DNA of 64,000 bases, taken from positions 186,001 to 250,000 of the forward strand of contig JADKIL010000021.1 of assembly GCA_016721315.1 (NCBI GenBank), in the 5' to 3' direction. Within the stretch, counting starts at the first letter, position 1. Each line of letters opens with the position of its first letter. Both the position numbers and the translations under genes were made by a program. This document shows positions 52,661 to 61,615 of the stretch, piece by piece. The notes under the pieces are model-generated. The model saw only the letters and a program-made list of their open reading frames with translations, did not search any database and was not told the origin of the DNA. The DNA is from Candidatus Villigracilis vicinus (GTDB lineage Bacteria > Chloroflexota > Anaerolineae > Anaerolineales > Villigracilaceae).

Positions 52661-54631
52661 CTAGAGTTCTTTTGCTTTCGCAATGACGTTCTCAACCGTA
52701 AAGCCCAGCTTTTCAAAAATGACCTTCGCCGGAGCGGATGCGCCAAAGCGATCAATGCTGATCGTGGACTTTGCGTATCGTTCCCAGCCGAGGCTTGTCC
52801 CGGCTTCGACAGCGAGCCGCTTCTGAATGCTCTTCGGCAAAACCGACTCACGATAAGCTTCATCCTGTTTCTCGAACAATTCCCAACTCGGGAAGGAAAC
52901 CACACGCACGCCCTTGCCTTCTTCTGCAAGTTTCTGCGCCGCATCCAGAATTAGGCTTACTTCCGAACCGGATGCCATGAGGATGATCTCCGGTTTGCCA
53001 AAATCTTTTAAAACGTATGCACCTTTTTCAACAAGGTTCGGAGATTCCAAGGTCGGCAGGTTTTGGCGGGTCAGAGCCAAAACAGTAGGTCCATCACGTC
53101 GGGAGATCGCCACTTTCCACGCTTGAGCCGTCTCATTCGCATCCGCCGGGCGAAGCACAACAAGGTTCGGGATCAAACGCAAGGATGTAAGGTGCTCGAC
53201 AGGCTGGTGCGTTGGTCCATCCTCACCAAGCCCGATCGAGTCATGCGTGAAGATAAAAATGGACGGGTAATGCGAAAGTGCCGCCAAACGGACAGCCGCG
53301 CGCATGTAATCTGCAAAAACAAGGAAGGTCGCGCCGTAAGGGATCAAACCGCCATAAACAGCCATGCCATTCAAAATAGAACCCATTGCATGTTCGCGCA
53401 CGCCAAAATGGAAGTTGCGCCCGGCATGTGAATCTTTTTGGAAGGCTGGCAGACCATCGATCTTTGTATTGTTCGAAGGTGCAAGGTCAGCAGAGCCGCC
53501 GAGGAGTTCGGGGAGTTTTGCTGCAATCGCATTGATGACTTTGCCAGAGGCAGCACGGGTTGCCATGCCTTTCGGGTCAACCGGGAAGGTTGGGATGGTC
53601 GCCTCCCAGCCTTCGGGCAGTTTACCCATTATCAAACGGCGATTGAATTCAGCGCCTAATTCAGGGAAAAGCCGGGCATAGGCTTCGCGGCGCATTTTCC
53701 AATCGGCTTCCAGTTCACGTCCGCGCTCCACGGCTTTGCGATAGAACACTTGCACATCCTCAGGGATGAGGAAACGCGGTTCCTTGGGCCAGCCTAAGTT
53801 ATCCTTGGCGGCGTTGAGTTCATCATCGCCGAGAGGTTCGCCATGAGCCTTTTGTGTACCTTGCCTATTCGGGGAACCAAAACCGATGATGGTACGGCAA
53901 AGGATCAATGAAGGGCGCGGGTCGGCTTTGGCAACTTTGATGGCAGCATCGATCGCTTCCACATCGTTGCCATCGGCAACATGCTGAATATGCCAGCCAT
54001 AGGCTTCAAAGCGCTTGGCGCGGTCTTCGGTAAATGCCAGGTCTGTGGAACCGTCAATTGAAATCTTGTTATCGTCATACAGATAAATGAGCCGCCCGAG
54101 TGAAAGGTGCCCCGCCAAAGAAGCAGCTTCCGAAGCAACACCTTCCATCAAGTCGCCGTCGGTGACAATGGCGTAAATATACGAATCCAGTAATTCGTGC
54201 CCAGGTTTATTGAAAACGGCAGCGAGATGAGCAGCGGCAATTGCCATACCCACACCACTGGAAAGACCTGCGCCGAGCGGTCCCGTGGTCAATTCCACGC
54301 CAGGAGTCCAGCCGTACTCAGGGTGCCCAGGGGTCAAGCTCCCCCACTGACGAAAGTTCTGCAATTGCTCGAGAGATAGGTCGTACCCGGTCAAATGCAG
54401 CAGAGAATACAGAAGCATTGAACCATGCCCACCCGAAAGGATGAAGCGATCACGTCCCATCCATTTGGGGTTGCGCGGGTTATGACGCAGGTGTCGAGTC
54501 CAGATTGTAAACGCCATTGCCGCTGCGCCCATCGGTAAACCGGGGTGCCCGGAGTTGGCTTTTTGTACGCCATCGGCAGAAAGGAAACGAAGTGTATTGA
54601 TTGCTTTGTTTTGAAGTTCGGGGTTTGTCAT
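52661..54631 (-). CDS. tkt: Transketolase
   Basis: 656 residues. The ThDP-binding domain has NSGHPGLPMGAAAMAFTIW, LSGGHGSMLLYSLLHLTGYD, TTGPLGAGLSSGVGMAIAAA and TDGDLMEGVASEAASLAGHL followed by YDDNKISIDG. The pyrimidine domain has GVREHAMGSILNGMAVYGG, and FTHDSIGLGEDGPTHQPVEH is the transketolase signature. It transfers two-carbon units between pentose and hexose phosphates. The ATG at 54631 lacks an SD but follows a TAAAAT by seven bases. Confidence 0.95.
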   Translation of the reverse strand: MTNPELQNKAINTLRFLSADGVQKANSGHPGLPMGAAAMAFTIWTRHLRHNPRNPKWMGRDRFILSGGHGSMLLYSLLHLTGYDLSLEQLQNFRQWGSLTPGHPEYGWTPGVELTTGPLGAGLSSGVGMAIAAAHLAAVFNKPGHELLDSYIYAIVTDGDLMEGVASEAASLAGHLSLGRLIYLYDDNKISIDGSTDLAFTEDRAKRFEAYGWHIQHVADGNDVEAIDAAIKVAKADPRPSLILCRTIIGFGSPNRQGTQKAHGEPLGDDELNAAKDNLGWPKEPRFLIPEDVQVFYRKAVERGRELEADWKMRREAYARLFPELGAEFNRRLIMGKLPEGWEATIPTFPVDPKGMATRAASGKVINAIAAKLPELLGGSADLAPSNNTKIDGLPAFQKDSHAGRNFHFGVREHAMGSILNGMAVYGGLIPYGATFLVFADYMRAAVRLAALSHYPSIFIFTHDSIGLGEDGPTHQPVEHLTSLRLIPNLVVLRPADANETAQAWKVAISRRDGPTVLALTRQNLPTLESPNLVEKGAYVLKDFGKPEIILMASGSEVSLILDAAQKLAEEGKGVRVVSFPSWELFEKQDEAYRESVLPKSIQKRLAVEAGTSLGWERYAKSTISIDRFGASAPAKVIFEKLGFTVENVIAKAKEL

Positions 54632-54638
54632 GTGCGGT

Positions 54639-54644
54639 ATTTTA
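54639..54644 (-). promoter_or_regulatory. -10 box seven bases before tkt (leaderless candidate)
   Basis: On the minus strand TAAAAT (54644-54639), ACCGCAC, then the ATG at 54631. No good -35 box (TTGAAA is 20 bases upstream) and no SD. Confidence 0.4.
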
Positions 54645-54652
54645 CCATTCGG

Positions 54653-55411
54653 TTAGTATTTTTCTTTCAAATTCTTTTCAGGAAGATGGATCAGCCCTTC
54701 GCTGGGATCACCAACGGTGGATATATTTTCAGGCTTATGGATGGATAACCAGGCAGTGTATGCCGCGACCAGAGCATCCATCTGCTCAGGCAGGTAAAGC
54801 AGATCCAGCGGCCAGGTGCCTTTCAACATTTTATGGCGGGTGATCTCCTCAAAGAAATCCATTGGATCTTTGAGGCGTACGCCTGCTTCATAAAGTAGCA
54901 ATTGGCGCTGAATTTTCCCCTCCAAAGAGGTTTTAGGCTGCGGCGTTACGCCTGCCATGACGCAAAAAGCAGCATGTGGCTGGGTTTCCAAAAATTGATA
55001 TTTTACGTTCTCTGAAGGATATGTGTTAAATCCCGCCTTTTCTAATTTGCGATATAACGTAAATCCTGCCTGAACCCATGCCGGGCAAGCACTCACGGTT
55101 GAGGGTGTCCCAGATACAGTAATCCCCCGCTCCCGTAATTCAAGTTCCGCTACGCGGAAACCCACAGCACGCGACTTCAAAGACTTAAACATGTCCTTAT
55201 TCTTTTCACGCACCAGCCCACGATTAAGCCCGGAAGGCGCGTTGACCGCCACGATCGCAGAAGGCTGCCCGGCAATGAAGGCTATGACATCTTCCAATTC
55301 ACCATCGGCAAGTGCAACAAGATGCAAGCCCTTGTCCAATGCCGCATAGGTATAGGACTGATGGGAAGAAGTTGGGTCGATGCCGATAAAGAGCGTGTCA
55401 TTAAAAAGCAT
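54653..55411 (-). CDS. DUF429-like protein (predicted RNase-H-like fold)
   Basis: 252 residues from the ATG at 55411 (MLFNDTLFIGIDPTSSHQSY); a longer frame to 55495 adds a hydrophobic stretch overlapping the divergent tlpA-like gene and is rejected. FIGIDPT supplies the first acidic residue of a ribonuclease-H-like fold, and IVAVNAPSGLNRG and the RAVGFRVAELELRERGI region follow the DUF429 pattern. The biochemical function of this family is not established. It ends 21 bases before tkt. Confidence 0.7.
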   Translation of the reverse strand: MLFNDTLFIGIDPTSSHQSYTYAALDKGLHLVALADGELEDVIAFIAGQPSAIVAVNAPSGLNRGLVREKNKDMFKSLKSRAVGFRVAELELRERGITVSGTPSTVSACPAWVQAGFTLYRKLEKAGFNTYPSENVKYQFLETQPHAAFCVMAGVTPQPKTSLEGKIQRQLLLYEAGVRLKDPMDFFEEITRHKMLKGTWPLDLLYLPEQMDALVAAYTAWLSIHKPENISTVGDPSEGLIHLPEKNLKEKY

Positions 55412-55480
55412 AGTAAGATTGGGTACTATAATCACTACAAAAGATAAAAGAAACATTCCTATTTTACTATCCATTTCCCA

Positions 55481-56026
55481 ATGAACCGAACCCAACGTAT
55501 CATTCTCTATGTTCTCCTACTGGTAGCCGGAGCCTCGTGGATCGTCCTCTCTGCAGACCCTGCTGACCAACCCGGCACCGCAGCTCCCGAAGTTGTGCCG
55601 CAAACCGGCTTTCTTGCCCCCGATTTCACCCTGCAAACCCTCGATGGAGAAAGCATCACCCTGTCCGATTTAAGAGGGCAGGCAGTGCTCATCAATGTTT
55701 GGGCAACCTGGTGCCCGCCTTGCAAAGCCGAGATGCCCGCCATTGAAAAGATGTACAACGAATACAAAGATCAAGGCTTTGTGGTGCTGGCAATCAATAG
55801 CACTTTTCAAGACGCCGCGGGTGACATTGCCCCATTCGTCGCCGAGTATGATCTGACCTTCCCGATCCTTTTGGACGAAACTTCCGATGTAAGCCGCACT
55901 TATATGGTGCGCTCCCTGCCATCCTCGTATTTCATTGACAGGCAGGGCATCATCAGCGAAGTCGTGGTCGGCGGTCCAATGGCAGAAGCCTTGCTGCGTA
56001 CCCGCATTGAGGAGGCGTTGAAATAA
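55481..56026 (+). CDS. TlpA-like membrane-anchored thiol-disulfide oxidoreductase
   Basis: 181 residues. A signal anchor (about 5-24, IILYVLLLVAGASWIVLS) precedes an extracytoplasmic thioredoxin domain: GFLAPDFTLQTLDGESITLS, VWATWCPPCKAEMPAIEKMY with the WCPPC redox pair, and a cis-Pro in RSLPSSYFID. It reduces or exchanges disulfides outside the cytoplasm, for example in cytochrome c maturation or oxidative stress. Its TAA stop overlaps the ATG of the next gene by one base (TAATG). Confidence 0.92.
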   Translation: MNRTQRIILYVLLLVAGASWIVLSADPADQPGTAAPEVVPQTGFLAPDFTLQTLDGESITLSDLRGQAVLINVWATWCPPCKAEMPAIEKMYNEYKDQGFVVLAINSTFQDAAGDIAPFVAEYDLTFPILLDETSDVSRTYMVRSLPSSYFIDRQGIISEVVVGGPMAEALLRTRIEEALK

Positions 56027-56760
56027 TGTTCGAAACATTTCAAAATCTATTCGCCCCGCCACGCCATATGATCCTGCTGGTCATCGCAGCGTGGTTCGGG
56101 TTAACCTTTGCAGAAAGCCGCACCGAACGACATGGTATTGGTCGCGAAGACCTAAACAACATCACATTTTTTGGGTTGATCGCCTTCGTAATTGGCGGGC
56201 GCATTTCCTACGTTCTTCAAAATCTATCTGCGTTTACAAAAAGTCCGGTTGGGGTCATCTCCATCAACCCCGATCTATTCGACCCGATCGGGGCGGCCGC
56301 CGCAGCACTCATCGTCGCCATCGCATACGGACAACGCAAAAACCTCGCTTTCTGGAACATTCTGGATGCGCTTACCCCATTCTTTGCCGTCATCGCCATA
56401 GGCTTGGGATTAAGTCACCTCGCTGCAGGCAGTGCATTCGGGAGCCCCACCGACCTTCCCTGGGGGATCGACCTTTGGAATGCAACTCGCCACCCTACTC
56501 AGATCTACGAAACGCTCGCCTCTTTCCTGATAGTCATCCTGCTATGGCGCTCCAAACCCCACCCGCGTCCGGGCATCTCCTTCCTATTTTTTGCATCGCT
56601 AACTGCGCTAACTGAACTTATCCTGCTGGCATTCCGTGCCGAATACACATCCCTAACGAATGGTTTCCGGCAAGAACAAGTCATTGCCTGGGTCACGCTT
56701 CTGGCATGTTTTATCTTGCTTGAGGTCAGGCTTAAACCGGTCAAAAAGCAGACTCTATAG
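56026..56760 (+). CDS. Prolipoprotein diacylglyceryl transferase (Lgt)-family protein
   Basis: 244 residues, about seven membrane helices. FVIGGRISYVLQNL matches the GARLGYVLF-like segment of Lgt; DLPWGIDLWNATRHPTQIYE contains the conserved HPTQ[LI]YE motif with the essential His; FRQEQVIAWV matches the last-helix motif. It would move diacylglycerol from phosphatidylglycerol to lipobox cysteines. The protein is divergent and slightly short, so a different acceptor is possible. It is coupled to the TlpA-like gene. Confidence 0.85.
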   Translation: MFETFQNLFAPPRHMILLVIAAWFGLTFAESRTERHGIGREDLNNITFFGLIAFVIGGRISYVLQNLSAFTKSPVGVISINPDLFDPIGAAAAALIVAIAYGQRKNLAFWNILDALTPFFAVIAIGLGLSHLAAGSAFGSPTDLPWGIDLWNATRHPTQIYETLASFLIVILLWRSKPHPRPGISFLFFASLTALTELILLAFRAEYTSLTNGFRQEQVIAWVTLLACFILLEVRLKPVKKQTL

Positions 56761-56765
56761 AATCA

Positions 56766-56794
56766 AAAACGGGCTGACAATGTCAGCCCGTTTT
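56766..56794. terminator. Bidirectional terminator
   Basis: AAAACGGGCTGAC pairs perfectly with GTCAGCCCGTTTT (loop AAT). It lies between the convergent lgt-like and hpf genes. Confidence 0.92.
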
Positions 56795-56805
56795 ACTTAT
56801 TTCCG

Positions 56806-57369
56806 TTAACCAAGTTCAGGTTCGATCAAACCATAACTACCATTACGTCTGCGGTACAGAACATTGATCTTGCTCGTCTCCGCATTGTAGAATACGAAGA
56901 AATTGTCATGCCCAAGGTTGCGCATTTGCACCAGCGCTTCATCCTCAGACATGGGGTACAACGTAAATTTCTTGCGCTTGGCAAACAATGGGGAAAGTTC
57001 GCCAGTCTCATCATCGATCACACTCTCAGCCACCTCGGCAGCAGAGCGACCATCACCACGACCATGGTGCTTCTTCCCTTTGTAGCGCTCAATCTGACGC
57101 TGCATGTTATCCAGTGCCATATCGAAGGCAGCCAACGCCTCATCGGCACGTTCTTCAGAGCGAAGGGTAAACCCCTTGCCAAACACGGTGAGCTGCGCCA
57201 CATTTCGGTCTTTGGCATCGCGTGCCGCCTGATGATGGGATAGTTCCACACGCGCCTCTTCAATGGCAGGCAAATAATGGTCGAGGTTTCCTGCTTTTTT
57301 AGCGACATACTCCTCGATATGATCAGTCAAACGAATGTGACGTGTCTGAACTTCCACTTTGTTGGACAT
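56806..57369 (-). CDS. hpf: Ribosome hibernation promoting factor, long form
   Basis: 187 residues. The N-terminal HPF/RaiA domain (about 1-105: VQTRHIRLTDHIEEYVAKKA, then FTLRSEERADEALAAFDMAL followed by DNMQRQIERYKGK) binds the 30S subunit. The C-terminal domain (about 130-187: LVQMRNLGHDNFFVFYNAET, then NVLYRRRNGSYGLIEPEL) dimerises ribosomes into 100S particles. A strong AAGGAGG lies five bases before the ATG. It is monocistronic. Confidence 0.95.
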   Translation of the reverse strand: MSNKVEVQTRHIRLTDHIEEYVAKKAGNLDHYLPAIEEARVELSHHQAARDAKDRNVAQLTVFGKGFTLRSEERADEALAAFDMALDNMQRQIERYKGKKHHGRGDGRSAAEVAESVIDDETGELSPLFAKRKKFTLYPMSEDEALVQMRNLGHDNFFVFYNAETSKINVLYRRRNGSYGLIEPELG

Positions 57370-57414
57370 AAGGTCCTCCTTGAAATTAGGTTGTCAAGCT
57401 ACAAACACAACGCG

Positions 57415-58143
57415 CTATACCTGCCTCAGATCGTGATGAGGCAATGCCCGCGCGACTGTCAACGCATAAACATCGTTGGCACCAGATGCATACAGGGCAT
57501 CTGCACCGGAAGAAAGGGTCGAACCTGTTGTTGAAACATCGTCCATGATAAGCACATTCTTACCTCTTACCCCCGAAGACGCTTGGAAAGCATCGTGTAC
57601 ATTCGTATGCCTTTCCTCCCTGCTTAACCCTACTTGCGAGCGCGTCTCTTTTCGGCGCGCAAGCGCTCTTGGTAAATACTGCAATTCCAAACCCAAAGCT
57701 AGTGGCAATGCGATCATTGCAACCTGATTATATCCCCTTTCTCGCTTCCTCTGTTTTCCCAACGGAATGGGAACAACCGCATCAATACGCCAACCCAAAT
57801 CTTGAACAAAAGGCAGCATTTCAGCAGCAATAGCATCACCTAGAGAAAGGTTGCGCCGATATTTCAGTTGATGCATCAATCTTTGTATGGGTCCATCAAA
57901 AACCGTCCAAGCCCGCAAAGAATGAAAGCGCGGCTTACTAACAAGACAAGCACCGCATATCCCGGGCTTCTCTTGCGGCAAGCCGCAAATCTCACAAACA
58001 ATACCATTCAAAATTTTCACAGTATTCTGACAGGTCTCACACCACCCGGAGCCAGGTTTGTCACATCCCCCACAATGTGGAGGAAAAAGCAAATCGACGG
58101 CTGTCCAGATCGAATGATACATTTTATATTTTTTATTGTCCAT
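57415..58143 (-). CDS. comFC: ComF-family phosphoribosyltransferase-like protein
   Basis: 242 residues. The N-terminal zinc-finger-like region has CGGCDKPGSGWCETC and CEICGLPQEKPGICGAC, eight cysteines in four CxxC-type pairs. The C-terminal domain is a type I phosphoribosyltransferase with NVLIMDDVSTTGSTLSSGAD, the PRPP-binding loop, and KQRKRERGYNQVAMIAL upstream. ComF is needed for DNA uptake in competent bacteria and is found beside Tad/T2SS-type genes in many genomes. GGGAGG lies five bases before the ATG. Confidence 0.92.
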   Translation of the reverse strand: MDNKKYKMYHSIWTAVDLLFPPHCGGCDKPGSGWCETCQNTVKILNGIVCEICGLPQEKPGICGACLVSKPRFHSLRAWTVFDGPIQRLMHQLKYRRNLSLGDAIAAEMLPFVQDLGWRIDAVVPIPLGKQRKRERGYNQVAMIALPLALGLELQYLPRALARRKETRSQVGLSREERHTNVHDAFQASSGVRGKNVLIMDDVSTTGSTLSSGADALYASGANDVYALTVARALPHHDLRQV

Positions 58144-58174
58144 TTTCGCCTCCCTGAATTTTTAGACTGGCACC

Positions 58175-59140
58175 TCAGTTTCCCAGCATTGGTCCAAATG
58201 CGCCTGCAATCTGGAAACCCGCTGGCGCCATAAGAATGATCATGATGGAAGGAAACGTCAGAAGCGCCATCGGGATGATCATCTTAATTGGAGCCTGATG
58301 TGCTTCTTCTTCCGCGCGCTGGCGTCGCTTCATTCGCATCTGGTCAGATTGAATACGCAAGACTTTCGCCATACTCACACCCAACATTTGGCTTTGAATT
58401 ACCGCCGCTACAAAGCTGGTTAATTCTGGCAAGCCAATACGTTCCGCCATATCGCGCAAGGCTTCACGCTGGGTCTTACCAAGTTGAATCTCGCGAATAC
58501 AACGACCAAACATAATGGATAATTCGGTCTCCCATTTATCTGCCACCTTAGACATCGCAGCTTCAAAACCAAGCCCGGCTTCCACGCATATTGTCAGCAA
58601 GTCAAGCGCATCTGGTAACGCTTTACGAACATCATTCTGACGGCGGGTAATCTTGCTGGACAACCACATCTGAGGAAAGAAAAAGCCCAAAAGTGTAAAG
58701 ATGGATACAGCCAGGAATGTAGTTCCAGATGACCAATCGGCAGCTGGCAAGTTTGCAATCAAAAGTAAAAGCCCGCCAAAAACACCAGCGCCAATAAAGC
58801 GAGTGGAAAGGAACGTGGAAGCGTCAATTCGCCCGGGATTCCCTGCTAATTCGAGTTTCAGAGTCGTTTCCTGGAGAAGCTTTGCCGGGGTAAAGCGAGC
58901 TGAAACTTCACCAAGCCTTGTGATAATCGGAATTACAACGCGCTCCATGAAAGGCTGCTGGAGTTCAATTTCTTCAAGCGAAGCGTTTTCACCACGCTGA
59001 GTTGCCTCTGCCAGGCGCGCCAATACAGGATCCGATTCGCCGCCCTGAGCCTCACGCGCAGCTCTAGCTCCAATAATAACAACAAAAACGACTCCACCTA
59101 CAAGGGCAAGAGCGACAACTATTCCTATAACAGTAGCCAT
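58175..59140 (-). CDS. tadC: Tad pilus inner-membrane platform protein TadC
   Basis: 321 residues of the type II secretion F family. A first helix at 5-25, a cytoplasmic segment, two helices near 115-160, then the T2SSF domain (KALPDALDLLTICVEAGLGF, then EAAMSKVADKWETELSIMFG) and a last helix with MALLTFPSIMIILMAPAGFQ. It forms, with TadB, the platform that inserts pilins. The ATG lies one base after the tadB stop. Confidence 0.92.
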   Translation of the reverse strand: MATVIGIVVALALVGGVVFVVIIGARAAREAQGGESDPVLARLAEATQRGENASLEEIELQQPFMERVVIPIITRLGEVSARFTPAKLLQETTLKLELAGNPGRIDASTFLSTRFIGAGVFGGLLLLIANLPAADWSSGTTFLAVSIFTLLGFFFPQMWLSSKITRRQNDVRKALPDALDLLTICVEAGLGFEAAMSKVADKWETELSIMFGRCIREIQLGKTQREALRDMAERIGLPELTSFVAAVIQSQMLGVSMAKVLRIQSDQMRMKRRQRAEEEAHQAPIKMIIPMALLTFPSIMIILMAPAGFQIAGAFGPMLGN

Positions 59141-59141
59141 A

Positions 59142-60101
59142 TTACACCTCGATATCTGCGATCTTCATCATAATAAAGTAACTAGAGGTAATCAGACCCA
59201 ACACCACACAAATAATAATCGCCGTACAAATCGGTCCACCATCAGTAATGGAAAGAAGATAATCTGGATTGAGAAACCAAAGAAGCAACGTCAAGCCAAA
59301 GGGAATCAATGAAAGAACGGTTCCAGATGTACGCACCTGTGCTGTTAAAACCCGCACTTCACCTTTGATCCTGACGCGCTCACGGATAGTAAAGGAAATG
59401 CTATCAAGAATTTCCGATAAATTACCGCCAACCTCGCGTTGAACGTTGATGGCAGTAACGACAAAATCAAGATCTTCACTTGGAATACGGCGTAACAAAT
59501 TCTCTAACGCAGTTTCCATTGGAATGCCAATCTGCATTTCCTGAACCACGCGCCGGAACTCATCATTAATAGGCGGCGGCAACTCTTTACTGATCGCTTC
59601 CATAGCCTGCATTGTGGAATAACCGGCGCGTAAACCATTTACCATCAAATTGAGCATATCTGGCAGTTGTTCGTTAAACCTTCTTAAACGCTTTTTTTGC
59701 TGCGACTTAACATATTGTCCAGGGGCAATCCCACCCAACACCATTCCAATGAGCGCTGAAACTGGATGTCGATTCCCAATAAACCATGCAATCATGCTCA
59801 CAAGGACAATACTAATCACGATGAGAGCAATATATTCTGAAACTTTGAATTTCAAGTCGGCGCGGGCCAGCTGGCGAGCCATTCGGTCACCATAGGAAGT
59901 TTTTTCCACCCGCTTGGAAACCCAGTCGGTAAGAACTGAGTTTTGAGCAGACTTGTCAATATTTTTCTTGCTGCTATCATCTTCAAGGTATTGGCCTAAA
60001 CGCTCTTCGATGATAGAACGCTCGCTGTTCGAGGACACAACAACGCCTACAATCAGCAAAACAATCAGGATGATACCGCCGATAATTATTACCCAGGTCA
60101 T
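59142..60101 (-). CDS. tadB: Tad pilus inner-membrane platform protein TadB
   Basis: 319 residues. A first helix (5-25), a charged segment, two helices near 90-130, then the T2SSF domain with RRFNEQLPDMLNLMVNGLRA, then GYSTMQAMEAISKELPPPIN and VTAINVQREVGGNLSEILDS, and a C-terminal helix pair. AGGA precedes the ATG at 60101. It pairs with TadC to form the pilus assembly platform. Confidence 0.93.
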   Translation of the reverse strand: MTWVIIIGGIILIVLLIVGVVVSSNSERSIIEERLGQYLEDDSSKKNIDKSAQNSVLTDWVSKRVEKTSYGDRMARQLARADLKFKVSEYIALIVISIVLVSMIAWFIGNRHPVSALIGMVLGGIAPGQYVKSQQKKRLRRFNEQLPDMLNLMVNGLRAGYSTMQAMEAISKELPPPINDEFRRVVQEMQIGIPMETALENLLRRIPSEDLDFVVTAINVQREVGGNLSEILDSISFTIRERVRIKGEVRVLTAQVRTSGTVLSLIPFGLTLLLWFLNPDYLLSITDGGPICTAIIICVVLGLITSSYFIMMKIADIEV

Positions 60102-60140
60102 TGATTTTTTTCCTGGCAGTTAGCCTTAAATATCATAATC

Positions 60141-61604
60141 TTAATACCGCCTGCGTTCACCAATACCAAAAATGGAAGGAGGCAGGTGAATACCGGCAGC
60201 TTCGATTTTATCCATGAATTTGGGGCGCAACCCGGTTGGGCGCAGACGACCAATGATACGCCCATTTTCAGTACCGGTCTGTTCAAAAACAAAGATATCC
60301 GTCATGGTAATCACGTCACCTTCCATGCCGCTCACTTCAGTAATGGTGGTTACCTTGCGGGTGCCATCGCGCATACGCTCTTGCTGGCAGATAAGGTCTA
60401 CAGCGCTCGCCACCTGTTCACGAATAGCGCGAATCGGCAAATCCATACCTGCCATGAGGCACATTGTCTCAATACGGGACAGAGCATCGCGAGGTGTATT
60501 CGCATGGGCAGTGGTCATGGAGCCATCGTGACCTGTGTTCATCGCTTGAAGCATGTCTAGGGTTTCACCACCGCGGCACTCACCCACAATGATCCTCTCC
60601 GGGCGCATACGCAAGGAGTTCATTACCAGATCACGAATAGTAATCTCGCCACGTCCTTCAATGTTTGCCGGACGAGACTCAAGTGTAACTACATGTTCCT
60701 GACGCAGTTGAAGTTCAGCAGCGTTTTCAATTGTAATAATGCGCTCATCCGAAGGAATGAAACTGGAAAGCACGTTAAGCAGAGTAGTTTTTCCAGAACC
60801 CGTACCACCCGAAATGATGACATTTAAGCGTGCTTCAACGCATGCTTTCAGGAATTGAACCGACTCGGCGCTTACGGAGCCAAACTGGATCATTTGGTCA
60901 ACCGTAATCGGGTTCTTTGAAAACTTACGGATGGTGAGAACAGGTCCTACCAGTGAGATTGGGGGAATCACAGCATTTACACGGGAACCGTCAGGAAGAC
61001 GGGCATCCACATATGGGCTGGATTCGTCAATACGACGCCCCAATGGCGCAACAATGCGATCAATGATACGCATTACATGTTCGTTGCTTTCGAATGTGAT
61101 GGGTACCCGGTGTACCTTACCTTTACGCTCAATATAAACGTTCTTGGGTCCATTCACCATGATTTCAGTGATGGTATCATCTTCAAGCAAAGACTGAAGC
61201 GGACCAAATCCAAGGATTTCCGCCGAGATCTGTTCGAAAAGTCTTGCCCGTTCAGGGCGTGATAAGACTATATTTTCTTCGGTTAATATCTGTTCAAAAA
61301 GGCTTTGAATGGTGCGCCGAACCTCATCAGTTCGGGTGACATCCATGGACGGATCAATCTCAGCAAGCAGTTTATTCTGAACTCTTGTTTTGAGATCAAA
61401 ATAGGAACCGGCTTGTGGAGAAGTGATCGGTGCGCTAACCCTTCTCGCCTGCAATGAAGACAAGCGGGAAGCATCGCCACCACCCGAACCAGCCGGGGGG
61501 GTTTCAGCGGGAGGCTTGGGAGTTCCCTGAGTAGCAGCGCCAGAGTTCTGTTGGTTATTATTACCAGAACCCTGACCCTGTTCGATACGTCTTAGCAATG
61601 ACAT
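60141..61604 (-). CDS. cpaF: Tad pilus assembly ATPase (TadA/CpaF)
   Basis: 487 residues. The first 75 are low-complexity (Gly/Gln/Pro). The ATPase has IISGGTGSGKTTLLNVLSSF (Walker A), an Asp box near RIITIENAAELQL, RPERIIVGECRGGETLDMLQ (Walker B) and AMNTGHDGSMTTAHANTPRD (His box). It powers extension and, in Tad systems, probably retraction. AAGGAG lies seven bases before the ATG. It is 11 bases from cpaE. Confidence 0.95.
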   Translation of the reverse strand: MSLLRRIEQGQGSGNNNQQNSGAATQGTPKPPAETPPAGSGGGDASRLSSLQARRVSAPITSPQAGSYFDLKTRVQNKLLAEIDPSMDVTRTDEVRRTIQSLFEQILTEENIVLSRPERARLFEQISAEILGFGPLQSLLEDDTITEIMVNGPKNVYIERKGKVHRVPITFESNEHVMRIIDRIVAPLGRRIDESSPYVDARLPDGSRVNAVIPPISLVGPVLTIRKFSKNPITVDQMIQFGSVSAESVQFLKACVEARLNVIISGGTGSGKTTLLNVLSSFIPSDERIITIENAAELQLRQEHVVTLESRPANIEGRGEITIRDLVMNSLRMRPERIIVGECRGGETLDMLQAMNTGHDGSMTTAHANTPRDALSRIETMCLMAGMDLPIRAIREQVASAVDLICQQERMRDGTRKVTTITEVSGMEGDVITMTDIFVFEQTGTENGRIIGRLRPTGLRPKFMDKIEAAGIHLPPSIFGIGERRRY

Positions 61605-61615
61605 AAACTTTCTCC

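Noticed and set aside
57376..57396. TTGACA upstream of hpf as a -35 box
   Set aside because: A 17-base spacer would put the -10 box on the ATG and overlap the strong SD, so it is probably chance.
58020..58036. CTGACAGGTCT in comFC as a copy of the 52622-52653 palindrome
   Set aside because: Only one arm is present, inside a coding sequence, so it is likely coincidence.
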